Positions 1 to 6,590 of a DNA stretch of 14,358 nt are shown here, piece after piece. The stretch's first letter is position 1. Every line of letters starts with the position of its first letter. Under the pieces are notes generated by a model. It ran no database searches. It saw only the letters and a list, made by a program, of their open reading frames with translations, and was not told the origin of the DNA. The DNA is taken from NCBI GenBank assembly GCA_900543165.1, contig UQQQ01000051.1:1-14358 (forward strand), given 5' to 3'. Made by a program: the position numbers and the translations under genes. This stretch comes from an uncultured Dialister sp. (GTDB taxonomy: Bacteria > Bacillota > Negativicutes > Veillonellales > Dialisteraceae).

Positions 1-6
1 ACACCT

Positions 7-56
7 AAAAAGGAGCTGTGAAGAAATGAATCCTCATTTCTTCACAGCTCCTTTTT
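7..56 (-). terminator. Perfect 23-bp hairpin terminator of the met operon; copy 1 of a 48-bp repeat
   Basis: Arms at 7-29 and 34-56 pair perfectly around the 4-nt loop at 30-33, and the minus-strand reading ends in five T residues. It lies 12 nt beyond the metQ stop, so it is the natural terminator of metNIQ. The flanking A and T runs let it work in both directions. Positions 9-56 are identical to 5105-5152. Confidence 0.85.
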
Positions 57-68
57 GGTTCTATTTCA

Positions 69-908
69 TTATTCCCAAGCAGGAACGATAGTGCCTTTGT
101 ATTTTTCAGCGATGAATTTCTTGACGGATTCAGACTGATAGTACTTGACGAATTTCTGATAAGCTGGCTGATCCTTGTCCTTCTCGCGAGCAGCGATGAT
201 CATGACGGCGAGCGGGGTATCCTTGTCTTCGAGGAAGATGCCCTGGTCTTTCGGGGAAAGTCCGGAGCTCATGACGTAGTTCATGGTGATAACGGATGCA
301 TCGACATCAGCAAGGCTTCTTGGAAGCTGAGCGGCTTCGAGTTCCTGGAATTTCAGGTGTTTCGGATTTTCTACGACATCTGCCGGAGTGGCTTTCATGC
401 CGACGCCTTCCTTCAGTTTGATGACGCCTGCTTTTTCAAGCAGTTGGAGACCGCGACCTTCATTGGTCGGGTCATTCGGGATGGAGATGGTAGCGCCGTC
501 TGGCAGGTCCTTGATGTCCTTGTACTTGTTGGAATAGACGCCCATGCGCATCAGGATGGCTTTGCCGATGGAGACGAGGTTTGTATTGTGCTGCTTGTTG
601 AAGTTCTTCAGGAACGGTTCATGCTGGTAGACGACGAGGTCGAGATCGCCGTCGGCGAGTGCCTGATCCGGAGTGACATAGTCGGAGAATTCCTTCACGT
701 TGACCTTGAGCCCTTTGCTTTCTGCTTCTTTGGCAGCGGCTTCGACGACTTCTGCATGTGGGCCGGCTGTAGCACCGACGGTGATTTCTTTCTTTTCCTG
801 TACAGAGGCAGCGGCCGAGGAGGCTGGCTTTGCGTTGGAACCACAGCCGGTGATGATGGCTGCTGCGGAGAGGGCGCAAAGTCCAGCGATGACGAGTTTC
901 TTTAACAT
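69..908 (-). CDS. metQ: Methionine-binding lipoprotein MetQ (NlpA family)
   Basis: This is the substrate-binding lipoprotein of the methionine ABC importer, 279 residues. The N-terminus is a lipoprotein signal: two lysines, a hydrophobic stretch, then the lipobox I-T-G-C with the lipidated cysteine at residue 22 and a Ser/Ala-rich linker. The NlpA-family signature follows: VGATAGPHAEVV from about residue 44, DYVTPDQALADGDLDLVVYQ from about 76, and HEPFL just after. Length is typical. It is the last gene of the operon, 128 nt after metI, and is preceded on its strand by a GAAGGGAAG Shine-Dalgarno-like stretch. I see no convincing separate promoter in the 128-nt gap, so it is probably co-transcribed under the SAM riboswitch. 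The family also contains binders of related ligands, but the riboswitch makes methionine the best assignment. Confidence 0.93.
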   Translation of the reverse strand: MLKKLVIAGLCALSAAAIITGCGSNAKPASSAAASVQEKKEITVGATAGPHAEVVEAAAKEAESKGLKVNVKEFSDYVTPDQALADGDLDLVVYQHEPFLKNFNKQHNTNLVSIGKAILMRMGVYSNKYKDIKDLPDGATISIPNDPTNEGRGLQLLEKAGVIKLKEGVGMKATPADVVENPKHLKFQELEAAQLPRSLADVDASVITMNYVMSSGLSPKDQGIFLEDKDTPLAVMIIAAREKDKDQPAYQKFVKYYQSESVKKFIAEKYKGTIVPAWE

Positions 909-1036
909 AGATATACTTCCCTTCTTTTATAAAATCCGGTGTCTATGTGTTGGAAGTGGGATAATCCGCATTTCCTATAGATCCGGTGGAAAACAGTTTG
1001 GGGGGCGGGGAGCAGTTTTCGAACCCTGAACCCTTC

Positions 1037-1690
1037 TTACTTCTTATTCGCCTTTTTCGCTAGGTTGCTGCCGATGAACTGGATGAGCTGGACGACAACG
1101 ATGAGGACGAGGATGGTAGCGACCATGACGTCAGCCTGGAAACGCTGGTAGCCGTAGCGGATGGCGAGGTCGCCTAAGCCGCCGCCGCCGATGGTGCCTG
1201 CCATAGCGGAAGAACCGATGAGGGTGACGACGACGACGGTGATATTCTCGATGATGGAAGGCAGGGCTTCCGGGATGAGGACTTTCTTAATGATCTGGAA
1301 CGGGGAAGCACCCATGGATTCGGCCGCTTCGATGAGGCCGAAGGGGACTTCACGGATGGAAGTCTCGACCATGCGAGCGGTATAAGGGATCGCAGCGATG
1401 GTCAGTGGGACGATGGCTGCGGTGGTGCCGATGGAGGTGCCGGCGATGAGACGGGTGAGAGGAATGATCGCGACCATGAGGATGATGAATGGGATGGAGC
1501 GGATCATATTGATGACAAAGGCGAGCGGTTTATTGAGCAGGCGGCAGGCGAGGATGCCGTTCTTTTCTGTGACGACGAGGAGGATCCCCAGCGGAATGCC
1601 GACGACGGCGGCGATCAGGGCGGAAACGCCGAGCATGTAGAAGGTTTCTGCCGTACTTTTGAGAAGAAGATTACTAATGACTGGAGACAT
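1037..1690 (-). CDS. metI: Methionine ABC transporter permease MetI
   Basis: This is the inner-membrane permease of the MetNIQ importer, 217 residues, the usual size for MetI. Several hydrophobic segments are visible (about residues 19-40, 57-80, 88-105, 148-170 and 188-206). The cytoplasmic EAA loop that docks onto the ATPase starts EAAESMGASPF at residue 121. The conserved GTIGGGGLGDLAIRYGYQRF region of MetI follows at about 165. The start codon lies inside metN, overlapping its 3' end by 17 nt, so the two are translationally coupled. A GGGTTCAGGG motif follows the stop codon and recurs in two other intergenic regions of the window. Confidence 0.95.
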   Translation of the reverse strand: MSPVISNLLLKSTAETFYMLGVSALIAAVVGIPLGILLVVTEKNGILACRLLNKPLAFVINMIRSIPFIILMVAIIPLTRLIAGTSIGTTAAIVPLTIAAIPYTARMVETSIREVPFGLIEAAESMGASPFQIIKKVLIPEALPSIIENITVVVVTLIGSSAMAGTIGGGGLGDLAIRYGYQRFQADVMVATILVLIVVVQLIQFIGSNLAKKANKK

Positions 1691-2708
1691 ATCCGAGCAC
1701 CTCGCTTGTGATAGGTAACGATTTCAGATGACTGAGCGCTTCTTTCATATCGCTGTCATCGCCGATGATGGTGATAATGAGACGGCCGAAAGACACATTC
1801 TGGATGTAGTCAATGGAACCGTATAGGATAGATACGTCCAGATTGTACTTTTTGATGAGATTGGCAATGATCGGTTCATTCGCGACGTCGCCGCGGAAGG
1901 AGAGGGAGAGGACGGTCTGGTCGTCTGCATTCTCTTTATCGGCATGGATATCCATGTGGGAGAGCTGTTCCGGTACTTCCGAAGACATGACCGAGCCGAC
2001 GAATTTTTTCAGCGTCGAGGTTTGCGGATTGGTGAAAAGGTCGACGACGGAGCCCTCTTCGATGATGCGGCCATGTTCGATGACGGCGACACGTTCCGCG
2101 ATTTCCTTGATGACTTCCATCTGATGCGTGATCATGATGATGGTGATGCCGAGTTTCTTATTGATGTCTTTCAGCAGCTGCAGGATGGACTTGACGGTTT
2201 CCGGATCCAGCGCAGAGGTCGCTTCATCGGAGAGAAGTACAGATGGATTGGAAACAATCGCGCGTGCAATGCCGACACGCTGCTTCTGTCCGCCGGAGAG
2301 CTGGGCGGGGTATTTATCCTTGTACTCGGTGAGACCGACCATTTCGAGAATGTCATCGATGCGTTTTTTCTGCTCCGCCTTCGGCACGTTGGCAAGTTCC
2401 AGTGGGAATGCGATATTTCCAGCCACCGTGCGGGAGGAAAGCAGGTTGAAATGCTGGAAAATCATCCCGATGCCTTTGCGTTCGCTGCGCAGCTCTGCCT
2501 TGGAGAGCTTCATCATGTCTTTGCCATTGATCAGGACTTCGCCTGTGGTCGGTGGTTCAAGCATATTGATGCAGCGGACCAAGGTCGATTTCCCAGCACC
2601 GGACTGTCCGACGATACCGTAGATCTCACCATCTTTGATGGTGAGGCTGACGTCATCCAGTGCTTTGAAATTGCCATATACTTTCGTTATATGTTTGAGT
2701 TCAATCAT
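1674..2708 (-). CDS. metN: Methionine ABC transporter ATP-binding protein MetN
   Basis: This is the ATPase of the methionine importer, 344 residues. Walker A (GQSGAGKS) is at residues 34-41, the signature LSGGQ at 137-141, Walker B (VLLSDE) at 157-162 and the H-loop histidine (ITHQ) at 195. From about 265 to the end is the C-terminal NIL/ACT-like domain. In MetN this domain binds methionine and shuts the transporter when internal methionine is high. The start is supported by AGGAGA six nucleotides upstream on the minus strand. It is the first gene of the operon and directly follows a SAM riboswitch and terminator, so control acts on both RNA (SAM) and protein (methionine) levels. Confidence 0.96.
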   Translation of the reverse strand: MIELKHITKVYGNFKALDDVSLTIKDGEIYGIVGQSGAGKSTLVRCINMLEPPTTGEVLINGKDMMKLSKAELRSERKGIGMIFQHFNLLSSRTVAGNIAFPLELANVPKAEQKKRIDDILEMVGLTEYKDKYPAQLSGGQKQRVGIARAIVSNPSVLLSDEATSALDPETVKSILQLLKDINKKLGITIIMITHQMEVIKEIAERVAVIEHGRIIEEGSVVDLFTNPQTSTLKKFVGSVMSSEVPEQLSHMDIHADKENADDQTVLSLSFRGDVANEPIIANLIKKYNLDVSILYGSIDYIQNVSFGRLIITIIGDDSDMKEALSHLKSLPITSEVLGYVSSH

Positions 2709-2722
2709 TGGAGTCTCCTCAT

Positions 2723-2759
2723 AAAAAACAAAAAACTTTCATCGGAAGATGAAAGTTTT
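2723..2759 (-). terminator. Riboswitch expression-platform terminator before metN
   Basis: A 12-bp stem (2732-2743 with 2748-2759, 4-nt loop) is followed on the minus strand by a long U-rich run. It ends about 15 nt before the metN start codon. Minus-strand TCATCTT (2746-2752), at the loop end of its 5' arm, can instead pair with AAGATGA (2768-2774), which overlaps the 3' strand of aptamer helix P1. This is the usual SAM-OFF switch: SAM stabilises P1 and frees the terminator. Confidence 0.9.
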
Positions 2760-2761
2760 GC

Positions 2762-2868
2762 GTCGCATCATCTTTCGAGAATATACTCGCTGGAATTGGC
2801 ACCGTTTCATAAAGATGGTTGCCGTGGCTTCAAAGGGCCAGTCCCTCCGCCACTCATGATGAAAGTTG
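2762..2868 (-). ncRNA. SAM-I (S-box) riboswitch aptamer
   Basis: On the minus strand the S-box core is plainly readable: GGCGGAGGGACTGGCCC (2835-2851), then TTTGAAGCCACGGCAACC, then GGTGCCAATTCC (2792-2803). P1 can form between CATCAT (2856-2861) and ATGATG (2766-2771). It sits between a strong promoter and the metN terminator, as in S-box leaders of methionine genes. Binding of S-adenosylmethionine is expected to cause premature termination of metNIQ. A short extra hairpin (2875-2898) lies between the transcription start and the aptamer. Confidence 0.95.
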
Positions 2869-2900
2869 TATAAAATTCATCGGCAAGGCCGATTGAATGA

Positions 2901-2929
2901 ATTGTACTCTTTATGAGAAAGAAAGTCAA
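2901..2929 (-). promoter_or_regulatory. Promoter of the metNIQ operon
   Basis: On the minus strand, TTGACT (2924-2929) and TACAAT (2901-2906) are separated by exactly 17 nt. The predicted start lies near 2894, just ahead of the riboswitch. Confidence 0.85.
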
Positions 2930-3143
2930 TAGGGGGGAGGGGGAGCCCGTGAGGCGTGCTGCCCTTAATTTCGTGCGAAAGCATCGCTTGAATGAGAAAT
3001 TAAAAATGAGAAATGCGAAATGGTGGTGCGGCGCATAAAAGTATAGCAGCGCCGCGAAGTATAAAATAATGACGATGCCCGAAGTTGGTATATAGTCACC
3101 AGTCACCAGTCACTAGTCACAAGCCACTCCCCCCATTTTCCTT
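2930..3143. other. Divergent intergenic region with degenerate repeats
   Basis: This is non-coding DNA between the met and yerC promoters. It holds a G-rich stretch, degenerate AATGAGAAAT-like units (about 2991-3020), a hairpin with perfect 7-bp GC arms (3028-3034 and 3049-3055), and the tandem repeat annotated separately. I see no convincing gene. Confidence 0.6.
3094..3128. repeat. Tandem 7-bp repeat, five units
   Basis: Five head-to-tail heptamers are visible: AGTCACC, AGTCACC, AGTCACT, AGTCACA and AGCCACT. The array ends 16 nt before the -35 box of the yerC promoter, so a change in copy number would alter the DNA just upstream of that promoter. Confidence 0.85.
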
Positions 3144-3172
3144 TTGCACCAGCTCATCTCTAATGTTATAAT
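3144..3172 (+). promoter_or_regulatory. Promoter of yerC-manB
   Basis: TTGCAC (3144-3149) and TATAAT (3167-3172) have a 17-nt spacer. TG at 3164-3165 makes an extended -10. Confidence 0.85.
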
Positions 3173-3192
3173 ATACTAAAGTATTGCATACT
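3173..3192. promoter_or_regulatory. Operator-like overlapping inverted repeats at the yerC start site
   Basis: Three alternating half-sites are visible: ATACT (3173-3177), AGTAT (3180-3184) and ATACT (3188-3192). They form two overlapping inverted repeats across the predicted transcription start (about 3179). Position and symmetry suggest an operator, possibly for the TrpR-like product itself. The regulator is an inference. Confidence 0.4.
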
Positions 3193-3222
3193 ATGACTAC
3201 CCAATGACAGGAGGATATATCA

Positions 3223-3537
3223 ATGAGTGTGAATCACAGACTGGTGAATCCGCTGACGGATCAGCTTTTCGATGGCATTCTGACTTTGAAGACGAGAGAG
3301 GAGTGCTATGAATTTTTTGAAGACCTTTGTACGATCAATGAACTGCGCGACATGTCGCAGCGGCTGGAAGTGGCACGCATGCTCGAAGCGGGAGATAAGT
3401 ATGACCGCATCGAAGAAGCGACGGGCGCGAGTACTGCCACGATTTCCCGCGTAAAGCGCTGCCTGAAATTCGGAGCCGACGGATATGTGCAGGTGCTCTC
3501 TCAGATGGGAAAAGACGTCTCGAAGACGACTGACTGA
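3223..3537 (+). CDS. yerC: YerC/YecD-type TrpR-family DNA-binding protein
   Basis: This is a small all-helical protein of 104 residues that matches the YerC/YecD branch of the TrpR superfamily in length and character. The recognisable core is LTLKTREECYEFFEDLCTIN, then ELRDMSQRLEVARML (about residues 39-53). A helix-turn-helix follows, YDRIEEATGASTATISRVKR (about 59-78). AGGAGG at 3209-3214, 8 nt ahead, fixes the ATG start. Two consecutive in-frame TGA stops end the gene. TrpR itself binds tryptophan, but the ligand of YerC-type proteins is not settled and no trp gene is present here. It has its own extended -10 promoter with an operator-like repeat and is probably co-transcribed with manB, 71 nt downstream. 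Confidence 0.88.
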   Translation: MSVNHRLVNPLTDQLFDGILTLKTREECYEFFEDLCTINELRDMSQRLEVARMLEAGDKYDRIEEATGASTATISRVKRCLKFGADGYVQVLSQMGKDVSKTTD

Positions 3538-3608
3538 TGATTTCAGGGACATGGGGAGCTGATCGCGGGATCGGATTCTCCTTAGTTTTTCAAAAAGGAA
3601 AAAATACC

Positions 3609-4979
3609 ATGCAACCATTAGAGCTTTCTCATGAAGGCTTCAAAGCCTATGATATTCGCGGTGTCGTGGGGGCGGAAGTGAATGAAGACCTGGCCTATCG
3701 CGTGGGTCGTGCATATGCAGCGCTCTACCATCCGCAGGTGATGTGTGTCGGCTATGATATCCGTCCGAGCTCTCCTGCTATCGCGGAGGCGGTCATGCGC
3801 GGTCTGACGGATGGCGGCGCGGATGTGATGGACATCGGCCTGTGCGGGACGGAGATGATGTACTTCGGTACGTTCCACTATGGACTTTCCGGCGGCATCA
3901 TGATTACCGCGAGCCATAATCCATCGAACTACAATGGCTTAAAACTTGTGCGCGAAGGGGGGATCCCTGTCAGTGCTGATACGGGGCTGAAAGACATCGA
4001 AGCACTCGCATTCTCCGGTGATTTTCCCGAGACGGAGAAAAAAGGGAAGATCTTTGCGAAACAGATCCTCTCGGACTACATCGACTGTATCCTCTCCTTT
4101 GTGGATGTCACGAAGATGAAGCCGCTTCACATTGTGGTGGATGCAGGAAATGGCTGTGCCAATATCGCCTTTGCAGAGCTCAAGAAACACCTGCCCTTTA
4201 CTTTTACAGAATTATATATGGAGCCGGACGGCAGTTTCCCCCATGGTGTGCCGAATCCGATGCTGGAAGAGTGCCAAAAGCCGCTCAAGGAGAAGGTGCT
4301 CGAAGAGAAAGCGGATCTCGGAATCGCATGGGATGGAGACTTTGATCGTTGTTTCTTCATCGATGAGAATGGGAAATTCGTAGAAGGCTGTTACATGGTG
4401 GGACTGCTTGCATCCTATTTCCTTAAGAGGCATCCCGGAGAAATCATCATTCACGATCCGCGCGTCTTCTGGAATACGGAAAAGATCTGCCGTCTCTATG
4501 GCGGCGTGCCGGTCGAGTCGAAGGGCGGACATGCTTTCATGAAGGAGACCATGCGTCGCGTCCACGGCATTTATGGCGCGGAGAACAGTGCCCATCATTT
4601 CTTCCGCGACTTCTCTTACTGTGACTCCGGGATGATCCCATGGCTCATCGTGACAGAGCTCATGAGCGAGACAGGCAGACACCTTGGTGAAATGGTCGCT
4701 GAAATGGAGAACGAATTCCCTGTGAGCGGAGAGATCAATCTGCCAGCCAAAAATGTGGAGAAAACCCTCGCTGCAGTCAAGGCAGCCTATGCACCGAAAG
4801 CCTTGGCTGTCGATCCCACGGATGGCGTAGGGCTTGAGTTTGAGAATTGGCGCTTCAATCTTCGTCCATCGAATACGGAGCCCCTCATCCGTTTCAATAT
4901 GGAGACGATGGGCGACCGGGCGCTCCTCGAAGAGAAGAAAGAAGAAATCATGAAGCTCGTCGAGGAGAGTAACAGATAA
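3609..4979 (+). CDS. manB: Phosphomannomutase (ManB/CpsG-type alpha-D-phosphohexomutase)
   Basis: This cytosolic enzyme interconverts mannose-6-phosphate and mannose-1-phosphate, feeding GDP-mannose and surface glycans. With the chosen start it has 456 residues, normal for the family. It begins with the typical KAYDIRG (residues 12-18). The phosphoserine loop TASHNP has Ser at 102, the metal-binding loop DGDFDR is at 242-247, the sugar-binding loop GAENSAHH is at 323-330 and the phosphate-binding RPSNTEP is at 419-425. HHFFRDFSYCDSGMIPW closely resembles CpsG/ManB rather than glucosamine mutases. An ATG at 3537 is in frame but has no Shine-Dalgarno and adds a non-family extension. AAGGAAA before 3609 supports the later start. 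Dual phosphoglucomutase activity cannot be excluded. Confidence 0.9.
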   Translation: MQPLELSHEGFKAYDIRGVVGAEVNEDLAYRVGRAYAALYHPQVMCVGYDIRPSSPAIAEAVMRGLTDGGADVMDIGLCGTEMMYFGTFHYGLSGGIMITASHNPSNYNGLKLVREGGIPVSADTGLKDIEALAFSGDFPETEKKGKIFAKQILSDYIDCILSFVDVTKMKPLHIVVDAGNGCANIAFAELKKHLPFTFTELYMEPDGSFPHGVPNPMLEECQKPLKEKVLEEKADLGIAWDGDFDRCFFIDENGKFVEGCYMVGLLASYFLKRHPGEIIIHDPRVFWNTEKICRLYGGVPVESKGGHAFMKETMRRVHGIYGAENSAHHFFRDFSYCDSGMIPWLIVTELMSETGRHLGEMVAEMENEFPVSGEINLPAKNVEKTLAAVKAAYAPKALAVDPTDGVGLEFENWRFNLRPSNTEPLIRFNMETMGDRALLEEKKEEIMKLVEESNR

Positions 4980-5104
4980 TGCGGCTTATCGCTTCTGCGC
5001 GGACAGCAGCGCCCGTCGGGTATTCGTTTGAGAGGATATGCTCTTATCGATCAAAGGCTCTACGCTGATGCATACATATGATGCATACGATCTCTCATGT
5101 AAAC

Positions 5105-5152
5105 AAAGGAGCTGTGAAGAAATGAATCCTCATTTCTTCACAGCTCCTTTTT
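5105..5152 (+). terminator. 21-bp hairpin terminator; copy 2 of the 48-bp repeat
   Basis: Arms 5105-5125 and 5130-5150 pair perfectly around a 4-nt loop and are followed by further T residues. It is the first strong terminator after manB, 125 nt past the stop. The 48 nt are identical to 9-56, loop included. Confidence 0.85.
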
Positions 5153-5191
5153 ACTTTGCTTTCATTTGGTTCAGGGTTCAAGGTTCAGGTG

Positions 5192-5210
5192 GCGGCTTCG
5201 CCGCTTTTTT
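5192..5210 (+). terminator. Short GC-rich terminator-like hairpin
   Basis: A 5-bp stem GCGGC/GCCGC with a TTC loop is followed directly by six T residues. It comes 40 nt after the large hairpin and may be a back-up terminator. Confidence 0.45.
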
Positions 5211-5235
5211 AGAAGATGGTATTCTCGTATCGCAG

Positions 5236-5269
5236 CCTTCCCCTCTAGGGGAAGGTGCCCCGCAGGGGC
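5236..5269. repeat. Double-hairpin intergenic repeat
   Basis: Two adjacent perfect hairpins are visible: an 8-bp stem CCTTCCCC/GGGGAAGG (5236-5255) and a 5-bp stem GCCCC/GGGGC (5257-5269). From memory, similar elements that read SPLGEGAPQGRIG in one frame are scattered between genes of gut Firmicutes. That recognition has not been checked here. Confidence 0.55.
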
Positions 5270-5414
5270 GGATAGGGTGACTATGGCATGAAAGACAGCT
5301 GGGATAAGGTTTCCCGGTCACTCCTATGAGAGCTGCAAGTCCCCCGCGGCAGATGGAACGCGAAAATGAGATGATCGTTATTTCACATCGGCATTGTTTT
5401 TTTATACGTGACTA

Positions 5415-5443
5415 TTGCATTTTCATGCAGATAGGTGTATATT
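5415..5443 (+). promoter_or_regulatory. Promoter of the first amino-acid-binding protein gene
   Basis: TTGCAT (5415-5420), a 17-nt spacer and TATATT (5438-5443). The leader to the start codon is about 43 nt. Confidence 0.7.
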
Positions 5444-5492
5444 TATTGCATCAAATCCAACTACATGTGAAAAGAAAGCAAAGAGGGGATAG

Positions 5493-6350
5493 ATGATGAA
5501 TAAAATGTTGAAACTGGCCATCCTGGGTGTGGCAGCCTGCGGCGTATTTGCCCTTACCGGCTGCGGCGGAGACAAAGCCGCTTCTTCCTCTGCAGCATCG
5601 AGTGCGGCAGGACAGGGCGCTCTCCTTCAGAAAATCAAAAAAGACGGTAAACTTGTGGTAGGCACAGCACCGGGCTTCCCGCCTTACGAATTCCTGGATA
5701 CTTCAGTCAAGGATAAAAAATCCATCACGGGGATCGATATCAAAATCGCAGAAGCTGTTGCGAAGAAGCTCGGCGTCAAGCTCGAAGTACAGGACATGAC
5801 CTTCCAGTCGCTCCTGGCTTCTATCACGACAGGCAAGATCGATATTGCGATCTCCGCCATCACTCCGACTGCAGAACGTGAGAAGACCGTCGATTTCTCC
5901 GACAGCTACCTCGTCGGCAAGCATACCCTCCTTGTCCGTAAGGAAGATGCAGGCAAGTACAAGACGCTGGCTGATTTCAATGGCAAAAAGATCGCCGTCC
6001 AGAAGTCTTCTTTGCAGGAAAAGCTGACCAATGAGCAGATCAAAGATGCACAGGTCGTATCTTTGACGAAGGTTCCGGATGCGCTTTTGGAACTTCAGCA
6101 GGGCAAAGTTGATGCTGTCCCGGTACAGAGCATCGTCGGCGGACAGTACCTCATCACGAATCCTGACCTGGCTCCGACGAATGTATTCTTCAAAATAGAC
6201 AGCAAAGGCTCCTCGGTCGCTGTACCTAAGGGCAATGAAGACTTTATCAAGATCGTCAACGAAGTCATCAAAGAGAACCGTGATAACGGCAACATCGATA
6301 AATGGGTCGATGAAATGACGAAGAAAGCCGTAGAAAACGCAAAGAAATAA
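5493..6350 (+). CDS. Amino-acid ABC transporter substrate-binding lipoprotein (SBP family 3), paralogue 1
   Basis: This is a predicted membrane-anchored lipoprotein of 285 residues that captures a polar amino acid or similar solute for an ABC importer. The lipobox A-L-T-G-C puts the lipidated cysteine at residue 24, followed by a Ser/Ala linker. The SBP_bac_3 fold is shown by LVVGTAPGFPPYEF (about 54-67), GIDIKIAEAVAKKLGVKLE, and the ligand-carboxylate arginine at 129 within ITPTAEREKTVDFS. Two positions differ from most relatives. KSS (171-173) stands where a K-G-T turn is usual. VPVQSIVG has Gln212 where the amine-binding acidic residue (Asp or Glu) normally lies. It has its own promoter, GAGGGG before the ATG, and its own terminator. 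No permease or ATPase gene is adjacent, and the ligand is unknown. Confidence 0.9.
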   Translation: MMNKMLKLAILGVAACGVFALTGCGGDKAASSSAASSAAGQGALLQKIKKDGKLVVGTAPGFPPYEFLDTSVKDKKSITGIDIKIAEAVAKKLGVKLEVQDMTFQSLLASITTGKIDIAISAITPTAEREKTVDFSDSYLVGKHTLLVRKEDAGKYKTLADFNGKKIAVQKSSLQEKLTNEQIKDAQVVSLTKVPDALLELQQGKVDAVPVQSIVGGQYLITNPDLAPTNVFFKIDSKGSSVAVPKGNEDFIKIVNEVIKENRDNGNIDKWVDEMTKKAVENAKK

Positions 6351-6481
6351 GTCAGGGCAGGGCTAGAAATCGGTATTTCCGGATCGGTGCAAGCGCCAAT
6401 TTCTCACGAGAGCTCAAATCCCGCTTGTCATATGGCTTCTGCGATTGATGCAGCGTTTTTAAAAATTTTACAAATCTAAGG
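6351..6481. other. Spacer with degenerate repeat remnants
   Basis: This is non-coding. GAGAGCTCAAATCCCGC (about 6406-6422) echoes a stretch near 5328-5345. TCTGCGATTGATGCAGCGTTT (6438-6458 region) resembles the 3' half of the palindromic repeats at 7692-7736 and 8691-8729. Confidence 0.45.
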
Positions 6482-6515
6482 ACGGATGTACTTTAGCGGC
6501 TACATCCGTTTTTTC
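6482..6515 (+). terminator. Terminator of paralogue 1
   Basis: A perfect 9-bp stem ACGGATGTA/TACATCCGT (6482-6490, 6501-6509) with a 10-nt loop is followed by a run of T residues. It abuts the next promoter. Confidence 0.85.
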
Positions 6516-6518
6516 TTA

Positions 6519-6548
6519 TTGACATGATTTCCTTCATCATGCTAGTAT
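6519..6548 (+). promoter_or_regulatory. Promoter of the second amino-acid-binding protein gene
   Basis: A consensus TTGACA (6519-6524) and TAGTAT (6543-6548) are separated by 18 nt. The leader is about 36 nt. Confidence 0.8.
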
Positions 6549-6590
6549 GGCATGAGTTAGTTATCCATTTGGGAAAGCGAGGTCTTTCAA

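Larger units (their letters stand above)
4980..5414. other. Repeat-filled intergenic region downstream of manB
   Basis: No gene is supported in this stretch. It contains two direct copies of GATGCATAC (5067-5075, 5080-5088), the 48-bp hairpin repeat, a small GC-rich terminator-like hairpin (5192-5210), a double-hairpin element (5236-5269) and a sequence (about 5303-5355) partly echoed at 6380-6436. A potential 80-codon reading frame across 5038-5280 runs straight through these hairpins and is not credible as a gene. Confidence 0.65.

Noticed and set aside
1944..2873. Plus-strand open frame of 309 codons opposite metN
   Set aside because: Antisense shadow of a well-supported gene. It runs through the riboswitch and terminator and shows no family features.
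3094..3128. CRISPR-like array
   Set aside because: The units are seven bases long and directly adjacent, with no spacers.
3537..3608. Earlier start for manB
   Set aside because: No Shine-Dalgarno. The added residues are not family-like, and the later ATG has AAGGAAA at a suitable distance.
5038..5280. Possible 80-residue protein in the gap before the binding proteins
   Set aside because: The frame is made of the 48-bp hairpin, a terminator-like hairpin and a double-hairpin repeat. It has no ribosome site and no family resemblance.
5281..5400. T-box or other known riboswitch before paralogue 1
   Set aside because: No T-box sequence, no specifier region and no matching aptamer core. The predicted promoter lies downstream of this stretch.
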